A stretch of DNA of 64,000 nt from Methylocaldum szegediense (GTDB lineage Bacteria; Pseudomonadota; Gammaproteobacteria; Methylococcales; Methylococcaceae), in NCBI RefSeq assembly GCF_949769195.1, contig NZ_OX458333.1:1612001-1676000 (forward strand). Direction: 5' to 3'. The notes under the pieces were generated by a model. It was not told the origin of the DNA. It made no database searches and saw only the letters and a list, made by a program, of their open reading frames with translations. How positions within the stretch are numbered: the first letter of the stretch is position 1; each line of letters starts with the position of its first letter. Below are positions 53,586 to 62,782 of the stretch, in pieces. The position numbers and the translations under genes were made by a program.

Positions 53586-53872
53586 ATGTGCACTGCAATC
53601 ACTATTAAGCTCGATCACCGCAATGGGCTCGGCCACGCCGTTCGATCTGATCGCCGAATACATCATCGATCCGTGGACACTCGCTGGGATCGGCTCTGCA
53701 TTGTGATTGGCGGGCTTATTGGCACGCAGCCCGGTGATCCGATTCCCGAAGCCTTCATCAGTGGCATTCTGGAGGGAGTCCTACGCGCCTGTTCGGAGCG
53801 AGCTGGATGGATGCTCTCAAGCGCTTCGTCGATTACACCGAGGAGAAGTGGGAGAAACTTCAGCTCTAAATC
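53586..53872 (+). pseudogene. decayed unrecognised gene
   Basis: Three pieces in three frames can be stitched into a coherent protein end: PFDLIAEYIIDPWTLAGIGS, then GDPIPEAFISGILEGVL, then FGASWMDALKRFVDYTEEKW with KLQL before the stop near 53870. At least two frameshifts are needed. The hydrophobic and amphipathic pattern suggests a small membrane-associated protein. I do not recognise the family. Confidence 0.4.
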
Positions 53873-54352
53873 GTGCACTTTGCCGCAGTGTGTTGTCGGT
53901 GTCGGGACCATCCCGCAGGCGCGATAATTCGCCAAAGCTCTCGTAAAAGGTCGCCTGCTCACTACAGGCACCACGCCGAACACGCCGGCAAACAGCAGAA
54001 TGATCACATCCCGGTGAAGCGCGGTCGGCCTAGCGAGATAGAGAATCCAGGGCAAGGTGATCGTCCGGTGATGGCGCGCTTCGCAAAGCGAAACGAAATA
54101 CTTGGCCGTTCTTGAGACCGGCGCGGAAACGCGGCCCGGATCATCCGTTTCAGGGTCAGAGCGTTAGTCATGGCGCCTCAGGTGCCGGACCCGTCGAATG
54201 CGCCCGCCTACGCGGCTAAGTGCAGGCACAGCAAGCCTCGGCACTTCAGCCAAGGGATTCATGACAGAGATCGTTGCCCGTTACTCCCTGTCACGGATGG
54301 ATTTTGTGAGACTATCTTTTTAACAACGAAAAATCAGGAGCAAAGTTGGCAT
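53873..54352. other. accessory intergenic region
   Basis: About 480 bases with only chance frames. It probably includes the promoter of the methyltransferase gene, with an AT-rich patch at 54300-54335. Confidence 0.35.
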
Positions 54353-55180
54353 ATGGCCGGATATTCGGGAAGCAATTACGTATTAGGCCGCTCGGATCAA
54401 GAAACGACTCGACTTCAAAACCAGGCTCAATTCTACAATTCCTTTACCCGTTGGATTTTCCAGCAGGCTGGAATTCGTGACGGGATGAAAGTTTTGGACA
54501 TTGGAAGCGGGGCTGGCGACGTCTCTCTATTGGCTGCGGAACTCGTGGGTCCCGAGGGTTGTGTGGTCGGCGTGGACATCAATAGCGATGTGTTGGAAAT
54601 AGCACGACGCCGAGCTAAGGCGACCGGTCTAAACAACGTTCGGTTTCAGGCCGGTGACATCCGGGATATTGATCTGGCTGATGACTTCGATGCGGTGGTC
54701 GGGCGCTTGGTTCTCATGTACCAAGACGATCCCGTCGCAGGGGTGCGAAAAGCAATCAACCATTTGAAGTCTGGCGGGATCGTCGTCTTCGAAGAGCTCG
54801 ATGCCCGTATTCCCGTACTCGCTGATCCGCCCTCACCAATACTCGACGCGGCCATACGCTGGGTATGGGCCGTTTTTGAGAAGAGCGGAGCCCGGACTCG
54901 GATGGGGCTTAATCTCTACAAGACATTTCAAGCCGCCGGGTTGCCTGCTCCAACCATGCAACTCTTCACGCCGGTAGGCGGTGGTAGCGATTGGGCTGGT
55001 TACGATTTACTCGCGGATACACTGCGCAGCCTCCTCCCGAAAATCATGGAATACGGCATCGCCTCTGCCGACGAGGTCGACATCGACAGTTTTGCCGAAC
55101 GCTTTCGTAACGAATTCGTGCGAACAGGCAGCGTTTCCAACTTGCCAGCGCATGTGGGAGCATGGGCAATAAAGCCTTAA
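54353..55180 (+). CDS. class I SAM-dependent methyltransferase
   Basis: 275 residues. Methyltransferase motif I is VLDIGSGAGDVSLLAA (47-62), followed by the acidic GVDINSDVLEIARRRA motif II and FDAVVGRLVLMY motif IV. The C-terminal half resembles small-molecule methyltransferases of the UbiE/COQ5-like group; the substrate is unknown. The ATG at 54353, with AGGAG 12 bases upstream, is preferred over the in-frame start at 54170. It stands alone in accessory DNA. Confidence 0.85.
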   Translation: MAGYSGSNYVLGRSDQETTRLQNQAQFYNSFTRWIFQQAGIRDGMKVLDIGSGAGDVSLLAAELVGPEGCVVGVDINSDVLEIARRRAKATGLNNVRFQAGDIRDIDLADDFDAVVGRLVLMYQDDPVAGVRKAINHLKSGGIVVFEELDARIPVLADPPSPILDAAIRWVWAVFEKSGARTRMGLNLYKTFQAAGLPAPTMQLFTPVGGGSDWAGYDLLADTLRSLLPKIMEYGIASADEVDIDSFAERFRNEFVRTGSVSNLPAHVGAWAIKP

Positions 55181-55384
55181 AACGGGGTTATTCCCAATTC
55201 CCGCCAGAGAAACCCCAAGGAGACCGGTGAGCGCTGTTAGTCCTTGGCTTGCTGAAGCTCGCCATACTCATAGGTCTGCAGCGGGAACTTCATCGGCCCT
55301 AAGCTTTCCTGCGTCGTAATCGCTTCACGCGGCGTTGCGCCGTCCAGTGCGGGCAAAGGCAGGCTCATTGGATTAGACTCTAAT

Positions 55385-55500
55385 GTCGGGGTTCGGCCTC
55401 ATCGGCGAAGCTGAAAAATATTCATGCCTCCGTAACCCCCGGCTCGCAGAAGCAATGGTGTCGGAAAATAGTCGAGTTCAGCCCTTATCATCCGATCGGT
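55385..55500. repeat. degenerate ~115-bp intergenic repeat, copy A
   Basis: This segment aligns by eye at roughly three-quarters identity to 57142-57247 (shared cores include AGCTGAAAAA, CGCAGA, GGTGTCGG, AGTCGAG and TCAGC). The two copies lie in the same orientation on either side of the 56013 gene. Confidence 0.6.
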
Positions 55501-55539
55501 ACCATCCAAGACCCGTTGGGTTTCGTGGTGCGTCCATCA

Positions 55540-55835
55540 CCTGTCACTGGAAGTTTCTCTCCCGTCTACCGCTACATAAAAGCCGAGCTGCTGGACCAAC
55601 TGCCGCTCGGAGCGGATGGCGGGCAAGACTTGGATGAGACTGGCGCGCAGCAGGAGCTCTGGCAGAATCGATTCCGACCGGTCCAAGCATAGAAGGCATC
55701 AAATTCCGAACCCGGCGTGGTCAGCGGAATGTGGATTGCGACCCTGAACTTTTGAAGCGATTCGTCTTTCAGAATCTGCTCTTCTAAAGTTCGATCGCTG
55801 AAGAGCTCTTCCTGCGGGATGTTAACGCCGCGCAT
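55540..55835 (-). pseudogene. IS1182/IS5-type transposase remnant
   Basis: The minus strand begins MRGVNIPQEELFSDRTLEEQ, continues to FDAFYAWTGR, then after a frameshift reads LPELLLRASLIQVLPAIRSE and RQLVQQLGFY. This matches the N-terminal part of IS1182/IS5-group transposases (pattern MRG...QxxLFSYxxLEERIP ... IPPExLLRAxLLQxLYxIRSERQLxEQL). The rest is missing. Confidence 0.65.
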
Positions 55836-56012
55836 AGAGCCTACAAGAGAATGTCGTTAAGACCACCTGCTGAGCGGGTAGTTTTTTCGGTGGTCCCGTC
55901 TATTCTTTCTCACACGCTCTTGCAAGGAGTTCGATGTTCAACAGAAGACTCTCACTCGTAAGCAAATGAGTGACGTGACGAAAAACAATAAGCAGGAATA
56001 GGTTAAAGCTCT
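55836..56012. promoter_or_regulatory. promoter region of the 56013 gene
   Basis: Short AT-rich non-coding stretch between the transposase remnant and the secreted-protein gene. No defined box is assigned. Confidence 0.3.
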
Positions 56013-57002
56013 ATGCAACTCGTCCCTATCATATTTGCCGTGACCTTGTCTCTTTTCCTGCCGATCCATGCCCAAGCCGACCGTGCTACCCCGGGCCCCA
56101 TCGGCTGGGTCGGCGGCGCCGACGAAAACTGGTTCAACCCGGCCAACTGGAGCACCGGCCGCGTGCCCGGCCCTGAAGACGATGTATTGCTGGATGCCGA
56201 CGACAAGGTCGTGATCGACCCCTCCCTGGGTCCAATGCCGGTTCAGATCCGCGACCTGACCATACGCGGCAGGGCGCGCCTGGAGACCCTGCCGGGCTCC
56301 CATCTCATCACCCGCGATGAGTTGGTGCAGGACCATGGCCAGGACATCGGCCGCAGCAACGCTACGGAAGGGGATACCCTCGTCATTTCGACGGCGGCCA
56401 CGCCCATGTCTCGGCGTGCTGATAAGGGTTCCAGCAATCTAATTCTCAATCCAAAGTCAATATCCAGGCGCGATCTGATTCTCAAAACCGGTGCCACCGT
56501 GACGCTTGGCCTGGGCGGACGAGAGCCGGCGAGCCTGAGGCGGTCCGACGCAGGCGTAGAGATTCGAAGCGGCGAGGGACACTACGCCACCCTGACGGCG
56601 GATTTGGTGGTGCTGAACAGTGAGCCGGGCGCTGACCGCCCTGCCCCGGCCATCCGGAAGCTGCCGCCCGGCCTCCTCTTGACGCTGCACTACGGTTTCC
56701 GGCCCGTCGACGGCGACCGCTTCCAGATCATCACCGTCAATCGCCTGCTCGTGGACCACTTCCGCTATCTGCCCGAAGGCGCATTGGTGGGTTGCACGGA
56801 CGATAATGTCGGCCTCTACATTTCCTATGTCGGCGGTGACGGCAACGACGTGGTGCTCTACGCGAGGAATACCCCGTACGCCCGATGCTTGTCGCTGCCT
56901 GCGATACAAAAGGTGCGCGACGTTGCCGACGCCAGCACGCACATCCGCCCTCCACCGCCTAAACTGCCGGTCGACGCCCCGAAGCCAGATAGCTGGCGAT
57001 AA
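56013..57002 (+). CDS. exported beta-helix-like protein, unrecognised
   Basis: 329 residues. A signal peptide (1-22, ending HAQA) is followed by WVGGADENWFNPANWSTGRV, a segment typical of secreted repeat and autotransporter-associated proteins, and a beta-strand-rich body (DLILKTGATVTLGLGG, LTADLVVLNS, RFQIITV, YLPEGALVGC ... LYISYVGGDGNDVVLYA). The C-terminus is Pro-rich, without an anchor or autotransporter barrel. It is probably secreted or periplasmic and may be the truncated end of a larger adhesin-like family. The stop codon is the first base pair of a perfect palindrome. Confidence 0.7.
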   Translation: MQLVPIIFAVTLSLFLPIHAQADRATPGPIGWVGGADENWFNPANWSTGRVPGPEDDVLLDADDKVVIDPSLGPMPVQIRDLTIRGRARLETLPGSHLITRDELVQDHGQDIGRSNATEGDTLVISTAATPMSRRADKGSSNLILNPKSISRRDLILKTGATVTLGLGGREPASLRRSDAGVEIRSGEGHYATLTADLVVLNSEPGADRPAPAIRKLPPGLLLTLHYGFRPVDGDRFQIITVNRLLVDHFRYLPEGALVGCTDDNVGLYISYVGGDGNDVVLYARNTPYARCLSLPAIQKVRDVADASTHIRPPPPKLPVDAPKPDSWR

Positions 57003-57036
57003 AAATAAATGGGGTCTCTGACCCCATTTATTTTTA
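57002..57036 (+). terminator. perfect 16-bp-stem palindrome at the 3' end of the 56013 gene
   Basis: AAAAATAAATGGGGTC, loop TCT, GACCCCATTTATTTTT. It overlaps the TAA stop and ends in a T-run, so it can act as a bidirectional intrinsic terminator. The AAATGGGGTC core also resembles palindromes associated with REP-type mobile elements. Confidence 0.75.
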
Positions 57037-57141
57037 TCTGATTATCTGCGATCAATCTCCGCTCGACTTTATCCATTCAAGCCGTATAACCGCGAGCGAA
57101 TCGATAAAGCGATTCAGTAAAGGGTTTGGAACTTTTTAACA

Positions 57142-57247
57142 TGTCGGCCTCGTTCGGCGCGGTTGAAAGCTGAAAAACACTCGTGGCTCTATAACCGTCG
57201 GTGCGCAGACGCGACGGTGTCGGGAAAAGTCGAGATCAGCTCTTATC
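57142..57247. repeat. degenerate intergenic repeat, copy B
   Basis: Partner of 55385-55500 (see that entry). It lies between the palindrome at 57002 and the exported protein gene on the minus strand. No coding potential is evident. Confidence 0.6.
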
Positions 57248-57656
57248 GCACCCAATTGACACGACCCAACTCCCTTACGGCTTTGGAACTCGGGCATCCC
57301 CGGTGACCGGTCGAACCTCCGCCGTTAGTTGCTCAATCTCTGCCACTATCACGAGATAGTCCTCCAGGCTTTTCACCGTGGCTTCCTTTGAATTCGGTAC
57401 AATCCAGGCGATAGCTCGGTCATCCCCTCGCATAATCACCTTCCAAAAGGCATCCGAGTTTTTACACCGTCTTAAGTGATAAAAAATCCAGGATTCCGCC
57501 TGAAAAAAATCTCTCCGGGATGGATATTCGAATAAGGGGTAGTTTTACACTTAAAATGGCGGTTAGGATTCTCACAGTTCGGCTAGGCCGACAGTCTGAC
57601 AAAGAATTTTAATGGCTGTTAAATATAGTCGGCACTGTTTCAATGTCTCAATTTAA
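57248..57656. other. intergenic region
   Basis: About 400 bases between repeat copy B and the end of the 57657 gene. Composition drifts from GC-rich to AT-rich; no gene is supported. Confidence 0.3.
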
Positions 57657-58373
57657 CTATTTTCTCTGGTAAACACCAGAAAAAGATACGTATAAACCGC
57701 CGCATTGGCGATTGTCTTCCGCAATGAGAAATCTTCCGACAAGCCGCATCGTAACTTTACATCCGTGTCCAGCGTCGTCGGGATCATCTATTTTGATAAT
57801 GTTTCCATTCGGTTTTACTTCATAATCAAGTTCACCTTCGTGTGCGTTGTCGTCAGGGCCGTACCAGTTAGCATCACCCTTGATACTCAAAAATTCGTCG
57901 GTTTTTCCCGCGCCGATCCTGATCGTGTTTCTGATACGGCTTCTGTAGCCATCACCAGTCCGATCGACGAAATAAGTCCAATCGCCGAGCCAGTCATTTT
58001 TCGAGACATCGGTTTTCGTTTCGAGAAACTCCAGTTTATCAACCGCAATCCAACCGACCGTTTCGTAGCCTTTCTTAGGCTGATACAGGCTGCAAGCCCA
58101 GTTTCCAAAGGTACGTGATACGATTACTTCATCATCGGGAATAACGTAGCTTTTTTTTCGACAGTTTTCGTTTTCCGGACAATCAGCACGTTCACCGGCG
58201 TAAAAAAAGACTTTTTCGCCCTTTTTACCCTTGACTTTAGCAATTCGGTAATTGTCATTCTCGATCGAGAAAAGCTCACCGTTGCAAAGGTTATCCGAAT
58301 TCCCTTCCAACTGTGCTAAAGCCGGAATTGTAAAAAACAAGATCGGTGTAAATAAACAGAGAATTCTCTTCAT
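57657..58373 (-). CDS. exported protein of unknown function, AT-rich gene
   Basis: 238 residues with a signal peptide (1-20, ending ALA). The first part (about 25-110) contains the Cys-rich ERADCPENENCRKKSYV segment and an SH3-like pattern ending ETVGWIAVDKLEFLE. The second part (NDWLGDWTYFVDRTGD to ADNRQCGGLYVSFSGVYQRK) looks like a lipocalin/META-like beta barrel. Codon use is AT-rich compared with the neighbouring genes, suggesting recent acquisition. It is flanked by transposase remnants. Confidence 0.75.
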   Translation of the reverse strand: MKRILCLFTPILFFTIPALAQLEGNSDNLCNGELFSIENDNYRIAKVKGKKGEKVFFYAGERADCPENENCRKKSYVIPDDEVIVSRTFGNWACSLYQPKKGYETVGWIAVDKLEFLETKTDVSKNDWLGDWTYFVDRTGDGYRSRIRNTIRIGAGKTDEFLSIKGDANWYGPDDNAHEGELDYEVKPNGNIIKIDDPDDAGHGCKVTMRLVGRFLIAEDNRQCGGLYVSFSGVYQRK

Positions 58374-58559
58374 CTTACGCTCTCTTTTTCGATTCCCACA
58401 CGATACTGTTGGGCGTCCCGATACAAATTGAAATTGATAAAAATTCCCTTTGGCTTGACATTCCGGCTTGCAAAATTTTTCCTCTTTCGGTCTCTATCCG
58501 TTCTCAATCTAATCGTCGCCGCTTATCTCGGAATCAGTTTCCTTTATAATTTTTTGAAT

Positions 58560-59025
58560 AAATTCGCGAGTTTGATTTTGCGCTCCTTTTTTCGATGTCT
58601 GTTTTCGATGTTTTATTTTTATTCCTTTACAAGGACGAGCTCGTTTTTTCGGAATGAGCGCAGCATTACTTGGCCAAGCTTCAGTGTAATAGGTTCGAAT
58701 ATTGAAAACGCACAGCTTGGCGATCGCTTGTTCGCAAACCTCCGTTTTGCGCCCCCAAACACAAAGGACGAAATGCATCCAATGGCAGCGTCGACGGCGT
58801 ACCAGAGCCAACGTGTTTTTTGCGTGTCCCTCAGCTCCACTGTTCGTGCCGCTGAACCGCTGACGCAGAGAGATGCCTGATGTCTACGGCGATTTCCTGA
58901 GACCCGGCATAACAATTCAGCGTGACCACTTCGGTAGGCTTTTTGAGTGTAGACATGACGGTGTTTTTCGCAATCTCGAGAACACGAGCCATATCTCGGA
59001 TATCACTGCCATGATCAGCGCCAAA
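58560..59025 (-). pseudogene. IS1-family transposase remnant
   Basis: Pieces in several minus-strand frames give SDIRDMARVLEIAKNTVM (as in GVRDTARVLKVSINTV), EQWS, WLWYAVDAAIGCISSFVFGG (as in WLWYALDHxTGEVLAYVFG) and FNIRTYYTEAW (as in ITRYYTDDWGAYERH). These follow the InsAB order of IS1-type transposases. Several frameshifts and a stop destroy the gene. Confidence 0.65.
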
Positions 59026-59144
59026 ATTTCGAACAAATCCAAAGGCGGCTCTCCGCGAATCCGAAATTATGTTCCAGCGGCGTCAAAGGTAGCCCGGAGG
59101 CGATGGCGACCACTGCCCGCGAAGTCATGAAGATCAGGGATGCG

Positions 59145-59475
59145 GGCGGCTATCGATATGGGAATGCCAGTTCGTGACGGAGATGCAGGGTGACTTACTC
59201 GTGGTCGCCGCCGATGATTTTCTCCTCCACGCCCCTCTGCAGCAGGCGCGTCAGGGCTTAGCCCGCGTCGGGTTTAGGCGGATCGAAAAAGACGGCAAAC
59301 CCGGCGAAGCCCAGCTGACTCTCGTCGCTCACGACAGCATGCCGATCGCCCTCTGCCGACGTCTCGAGAAGCGACGGCCAGCACGGGAAATCCTTGCTCG
59401 CTCAATCCGGCGAACCGCGCCGCGACCAGACTACGGGCGGCCTCGTCCAGAGGCTGGGCGGTTCCACGATTGTTG
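59145..59475 (-). pseudogene. fragment of a magnesium-transporting P-type ATPase (MgtA-like)
   Basis: The minus strand reads LDEAARSLVAARFAGLSEQG, FPVLAVASR, then after a frameshift LGFAGFAVFFDPPKPDAG, a stop, ALTRLLQRGVEEKIIGGDHE, a stop, and VTLHLRHELAFP. This matches the N-to-P domain junction of P3B Mg ATPases (pattern LxFxGFxxFLDPPKxxAxxAIxxLxxxGVxVKxLTGDNExVTxxxC). TGDN has become GGDH. Only this segment remains. Confidence 0.6.
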
Positions 59476-59559
59476 GATAGGAAGGAGGTGGACAGATTCG
59501 GTCGGAGTGCTGTCATACCGAACCCCTGCCAAGCCTGACACACGCCCCCAGGCTCATGC

Positions 59560-59919
59560 GGCGGGTCGCCGTGCCCGCCTATATTAGGCCGGTCTAATCA
59601 ACTAGAGTGCCTTTTTTGATCCAACCAGAACATCGGCGCATAGTCCCGGAGCGCCCGATCAGTCGATCGTCACGGGATCGCCTATACACTCTTCCCGTCC
59701 GACACAAAGCCGTAGAGCGAGTTTAAAAACGCTCTATGCTCAAAACTCTGCAGCGCATTCCTGAACAAGCACCTCTGAATCAGCACCGGACCGTGGGGCA
59801 GCACAGCACCAGCCAAGGCTGAACTTTGAGACGAAACCCCAGTCATCCATGCAAAGGGAATTTCTTCGGAACGGCTTACGCCGCTTGAATACCGCCTTGC
59901 GGTCACTGAGGGAACAACC
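59560..59919. other. upstream region of the RND operon
   Basis: About 360 bases between the ATPase fragment and the efflux operon. TATATTAGGCCGGTCTAATC near 59579-59600 contains an imperfect palindrome TTAG-GCCGG-TCTAA that could be a regulator site; no efflux regulator gene lies in the window. Confidence 0.4.
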
Positions 59920-61503
59920 ATGGGCTGGCATCTCGGCTTCGGTAGGCTGCCGACGGTTCTGCTGATTCTTTCTGCGTTTGCGACCGGATGCATCAAGGTC
60001 GGCCCGGATTACGCCCAACCTCCCGTGGACACGGCGGCGAACTGGCTGGACGCGCAGGACCCGAGGCTGAAGACGAACGCCATGGAGCAGAGGAACTGGT
60101 GGAAGGTCTTTAACGATCCCGTCCTCGACCGGCTGATCGACGCCGCTTATCGTCAGAATCTGCCCTTGCGCGTGGCCGGAATACGCGTCTTGGAAGCCCG
60201 AGCCCAACTCGGCATCGTGGTGGGCGAGTTGTATCCCCAAGTGCAGCAGGCATTCGGTGCCTTGCAATACAATCGGCTCAGCGAAAGGGCTGTACAGGGG
60301 GCCTTCTCCCGAATATTCAACTACACCCAATCGCAGATCGGCCTGACCGCCAGTTGGGAACTGGATTTCTGGGGCCGGTTCCGACGGGCGGTGGAATCCG
60401 CCGATTACACCCTACTCGCCAGCTTGGCGGATTACGACAATACGCTTGTCAGCCTGACCGCCGATGTGGCGCTCGCCTATATCCTGATCCGCACCGCCGA
60501 AAAGCGGCTGGAAATCGCCCGGCGCAACCTGGAAACGCAACGGGAAAGCCTACGCATCGCGGAAGCGAGGTTCCGGGGCGGCACGACCTCGCAACGGGAC
60601 GTGGAGCAGGCCCGAACCGTATTGGCGAGTACCGAAGCCATGATTCCCGCTCTGGACATCACCTTGCGCCAGAGCACCAATGCCTTGAGTGTCTTGTTGG
60701 GAATGCCCCCTACGGATTTGACCGAATGGCTGGCGGGCGGTCCGTCGGGTATTCCGGTAGCACCGCCCGTGGTCGCCGTGGGCATTCCTGCCGAACTGTT
60801 ACGGCGGCGCCCCGATATCCGATTGGCTGAACTCCAGGCCGCCGCCCAGTCGGCCCAGATCGGCGTGGCCAAGGCCGATCTTTATCCGGCCTTTTCCCTG
60901 ACCGGCCAGTTCGGATTTTTGGCTGCCGACGTAGGTAAGGCATCTCTTTCGGACATGTTCGATTGGCGGAGCCGGTTCGGATCGATTGGGCCAACGGTGC
61001 GCTGGAATATCCTCAACTACGGGCAGATCACCAATCGCGTGCGGATGGAGGACGCCCGCCTACAGGAATTGCTGATCCAGTACCAGAACGCGGTCCTGAC
61101 CGCGCAGCGGGAAGTGGAGGACAATCTCATCGCATTTCTGAAGTCCGGGGACCGAGCCCGGTTCTTGGCGGAGAGCACCGAGGCCGCGCTGCGCTCGCTG
61201 GACCTGGCAGTGCTGCAATACCGGCAGGGCATTACCGATTTCACCACCGTGCTGACGGCGCAGCAGGCCCTCTTGAACGAACAGGACAATCTCGCCAACA
61301 CCTTGGGAGACATCGCGCGCAGCCTGGTCGGGGTGTATCGGGCGCTGGGCGGCGGCTGGGAGATCCGCGAGGGGCAAGACGTGGTGCCCGAATCGGTCAA
61401 GCGGGTCATGGCGGAGCGGACCGATTGGGGCAGAATGCTGTCCCCGGCGTTTTACCTGCCGCCCCCGGAACCGAAGCCGCTGGTACGGCCCCCGGATTGG
61501 TAG
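59920..61503 (+). CDS. RND efflux outer-membrane lipoprotein (NodT/OprM type)
   Basis: 527 residues. The signal peptide ends in a lipobox (LSAFATGC, lipid-anchored Cys24), followed by IKVGPDYAQPPVDTAANW, typical of TolC-like outer-membrane factors of the NodT family. Two OEP repeats of long coiled helices form the channel and periplasmic tunnel. It is the first gene of a tripartite pump; in most RND operons this gene comes last. The adaptor gene follows 76 bases downstream. Confidence 0.93.
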   Translation: MGWHLGFGRLPTVLLILSAFATGCIKVGPDYAQPPVDTAANWLDAQDPRLKTNAMEQRNWWKVFNDPVLDRLIDAAYRQNLPLRVAGIRVLEARAQLGIVVGELYPQVQQAFGALQYNRLSERAVQGAFSRIFNYTQSQIGLTASWELDFWGRFRRAVESADYTLLASLADYDNTLVSLTADVALAYILIRTAEKRLEIARRNLETQRESLRIAEARFRGGTTSQRDVEQARTVLASTEAMIPALDITLRQSTNALSVLLGMPPTDLTEWLAGGPSGIPVAPPVVAVGIPAELLRRRPDIRLAELQAAAQSAQIGVAKADLYPAFSLTGQFGFLAADVGKASLSDMFDWRSRFGSIGPTVRWNILNYGQITNRVRMEDARLQELLIQYQNAVLTAQREVEDNLIAFLKSGDRARFLAESTEAALRSLDLAVLQYRQGITDFTTVLTAQQALLNEQDNLANTLGDIARSLVGVYRALGGGWEIREGQDVVPESVKRVMAERTDWGRMLSPAFYLPPPEPKPLVRPPDW

Positions 61504-61579
61504 GCGTCAACCCTGAAGTCCACAGTTGTCGCGGCTGTAGGTACGAAGGCATTCCCACCCTCGAGGCGATCCCAGGGCG

Positions 61580-62782
61580 ATGAAAAAACGAAAATCGATT
61601 CGCCAACCTAGAGATCTTGGCCTGGTCGTGGCCGGGGCGATGTTGTTGACGATTCTCACTTTTACCTTTGGATGCGGCGACCGGAACACATACGCCCCGC
61701 CTCCGCCGCCCGAAGTGACGGTCAGCCAGCCAATCCATCGGCCGGTCACCGGTTATCACGAGCTTACCGGCACCACCCAAGCCATCAACACGGTGCAGCT
61801 CACGGCCCGGGTCCAGGGTTACCTGGAAAAGGTCTTTTTCCAGGATGGCGATCTGGTCAAAAAGGGACAATTGCTGTTCCTCATCGAACCGGACATGTAC
61901 GAAGCCAGACTGCGGCTGGCAGAAGCGCAAGTGCTGCAAGTCCAAGCCCAGCTCGACCACGCCGAGACCGAGCTCGCCCGTTTCAGCAACCTGGTGAAAC
62001 AAAGGGCCGCGGCGCAGACCGATGTGGACAACTGCCGTTTCCAGAGGGACAACGCCAGGGCTTCGCTGCTGGCGGCACAGGCCAATCGCGATCTGGCCAA
62101 GCTCGACCTGAGCTACACGCGGGTCACCGCGCCTTTCGACGGCCGCATCGGCCGGCGGCTCCAGGATCCCGGCAACCTGGTCGGAGCTGGGGAAAATACG
62201 GTGTTGGCGGAAATCAACCAGATCGATCCCATCTACGTGTATTTCACGATCAGCGAGACGGAACTGCTGCGACGTATCCAGGCAACCGGCGTCTCGCCGA
62301 CCGAGGCCGAAAAACTGAAGATACCGGTGTACTTAGGTCTCGCGAACGAGGAAGGCTATCCCCATGAAGGCTATCTCGATTTCACCGGCATTTCCGTCAC
62401 GCCGACTACCGGCACGCTGTTACTGCGCGGGATCTTTCCCAATCCGGACGGCAAGATTCTGCCTGGGCTCTACGCGCGGGTGCGGGTGCAGAAGCTCGAT
62501 TCGGAGCGGATTGCCGTACTGGTGCCGCAGACGGCCCTGGGCTACGACCAATTGGGCACCTACATCCTAGTAGTGAACAATCAAGACCTGGTCGAACGCC
62601 GAGGCGTCAAAACCGGCGACCAGGTCGGCGACCTCAGCGTGATCGAGGAAGGATTGCAGGGAGACGAATGGATCGTCGTTAGCGGATTATTGCGGGCTAT
62701 CCCCGGCGCCAAGGTGACACCGCTACGGAAACCAGCCGAGGAGGCAACGGCTGTGGCCCAGCCAGGTAAGGGCTCGCCATGA
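61580..62782 (+). CDS. RND efflux periplasmic adaptor subunit
   Basis: 400-residue membrane-fusion protein. A hydrophobic N-terminus ends in a probable lipobox (TFTFGC, Cys32), then the biotinyl-lipoyl half-motif ARVQGYLEKVFFQDGDLVKKG, a coiled-coil hairpin, the matching half GRIGRRLQDPGNLV, a beta barrel and a membrane-proximal domain. It links the inner-membrane pump to the outer-membrane channel. The stop overlaps the start of the pump gene (ATGA). Confidence 0.93.
   Translation: MKKRKSIRQPRDLGLVVAGAMLLTILTFTFGCGDRNTYAPPPPPEVTVSQPIHRPVTGYHELTGTTQAINTVQLTARVQGYLEKVFFQDGDLVKKGQLLFLIEPDMYEARLRLAEAQVLQVQAQLDHAETELARFSNLVKQRAAAQTDVDNCRFQRDNARASLLAAQANRDLAKLDLSYTRVTAPFDGRIGRRLQDPGNLVGAGENTVLAEINQIDPIYVYFTISETELLRRIQATGVSPTEAEKLKIPVYLGLANEEGYPHEGYLDFTGISVTPTTGTLLLRGIFPNPDGKILPGLYARVRVQKLDSERIAVLVPQTALGYDQLGTYILVVNNQDLVERRGVKTGDQVGDLSVIEEGLQGDEWIVVSGLLRAIPGAKVTPLRKPAEEATAVAQPGKGSP

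Noticed and set aside
53346-53927. 193-residue plus-strand frame as an intact gene
   Set aside because: Only its middle looks like protein and it shares that with two other frames, so a pseudogene explains it better.
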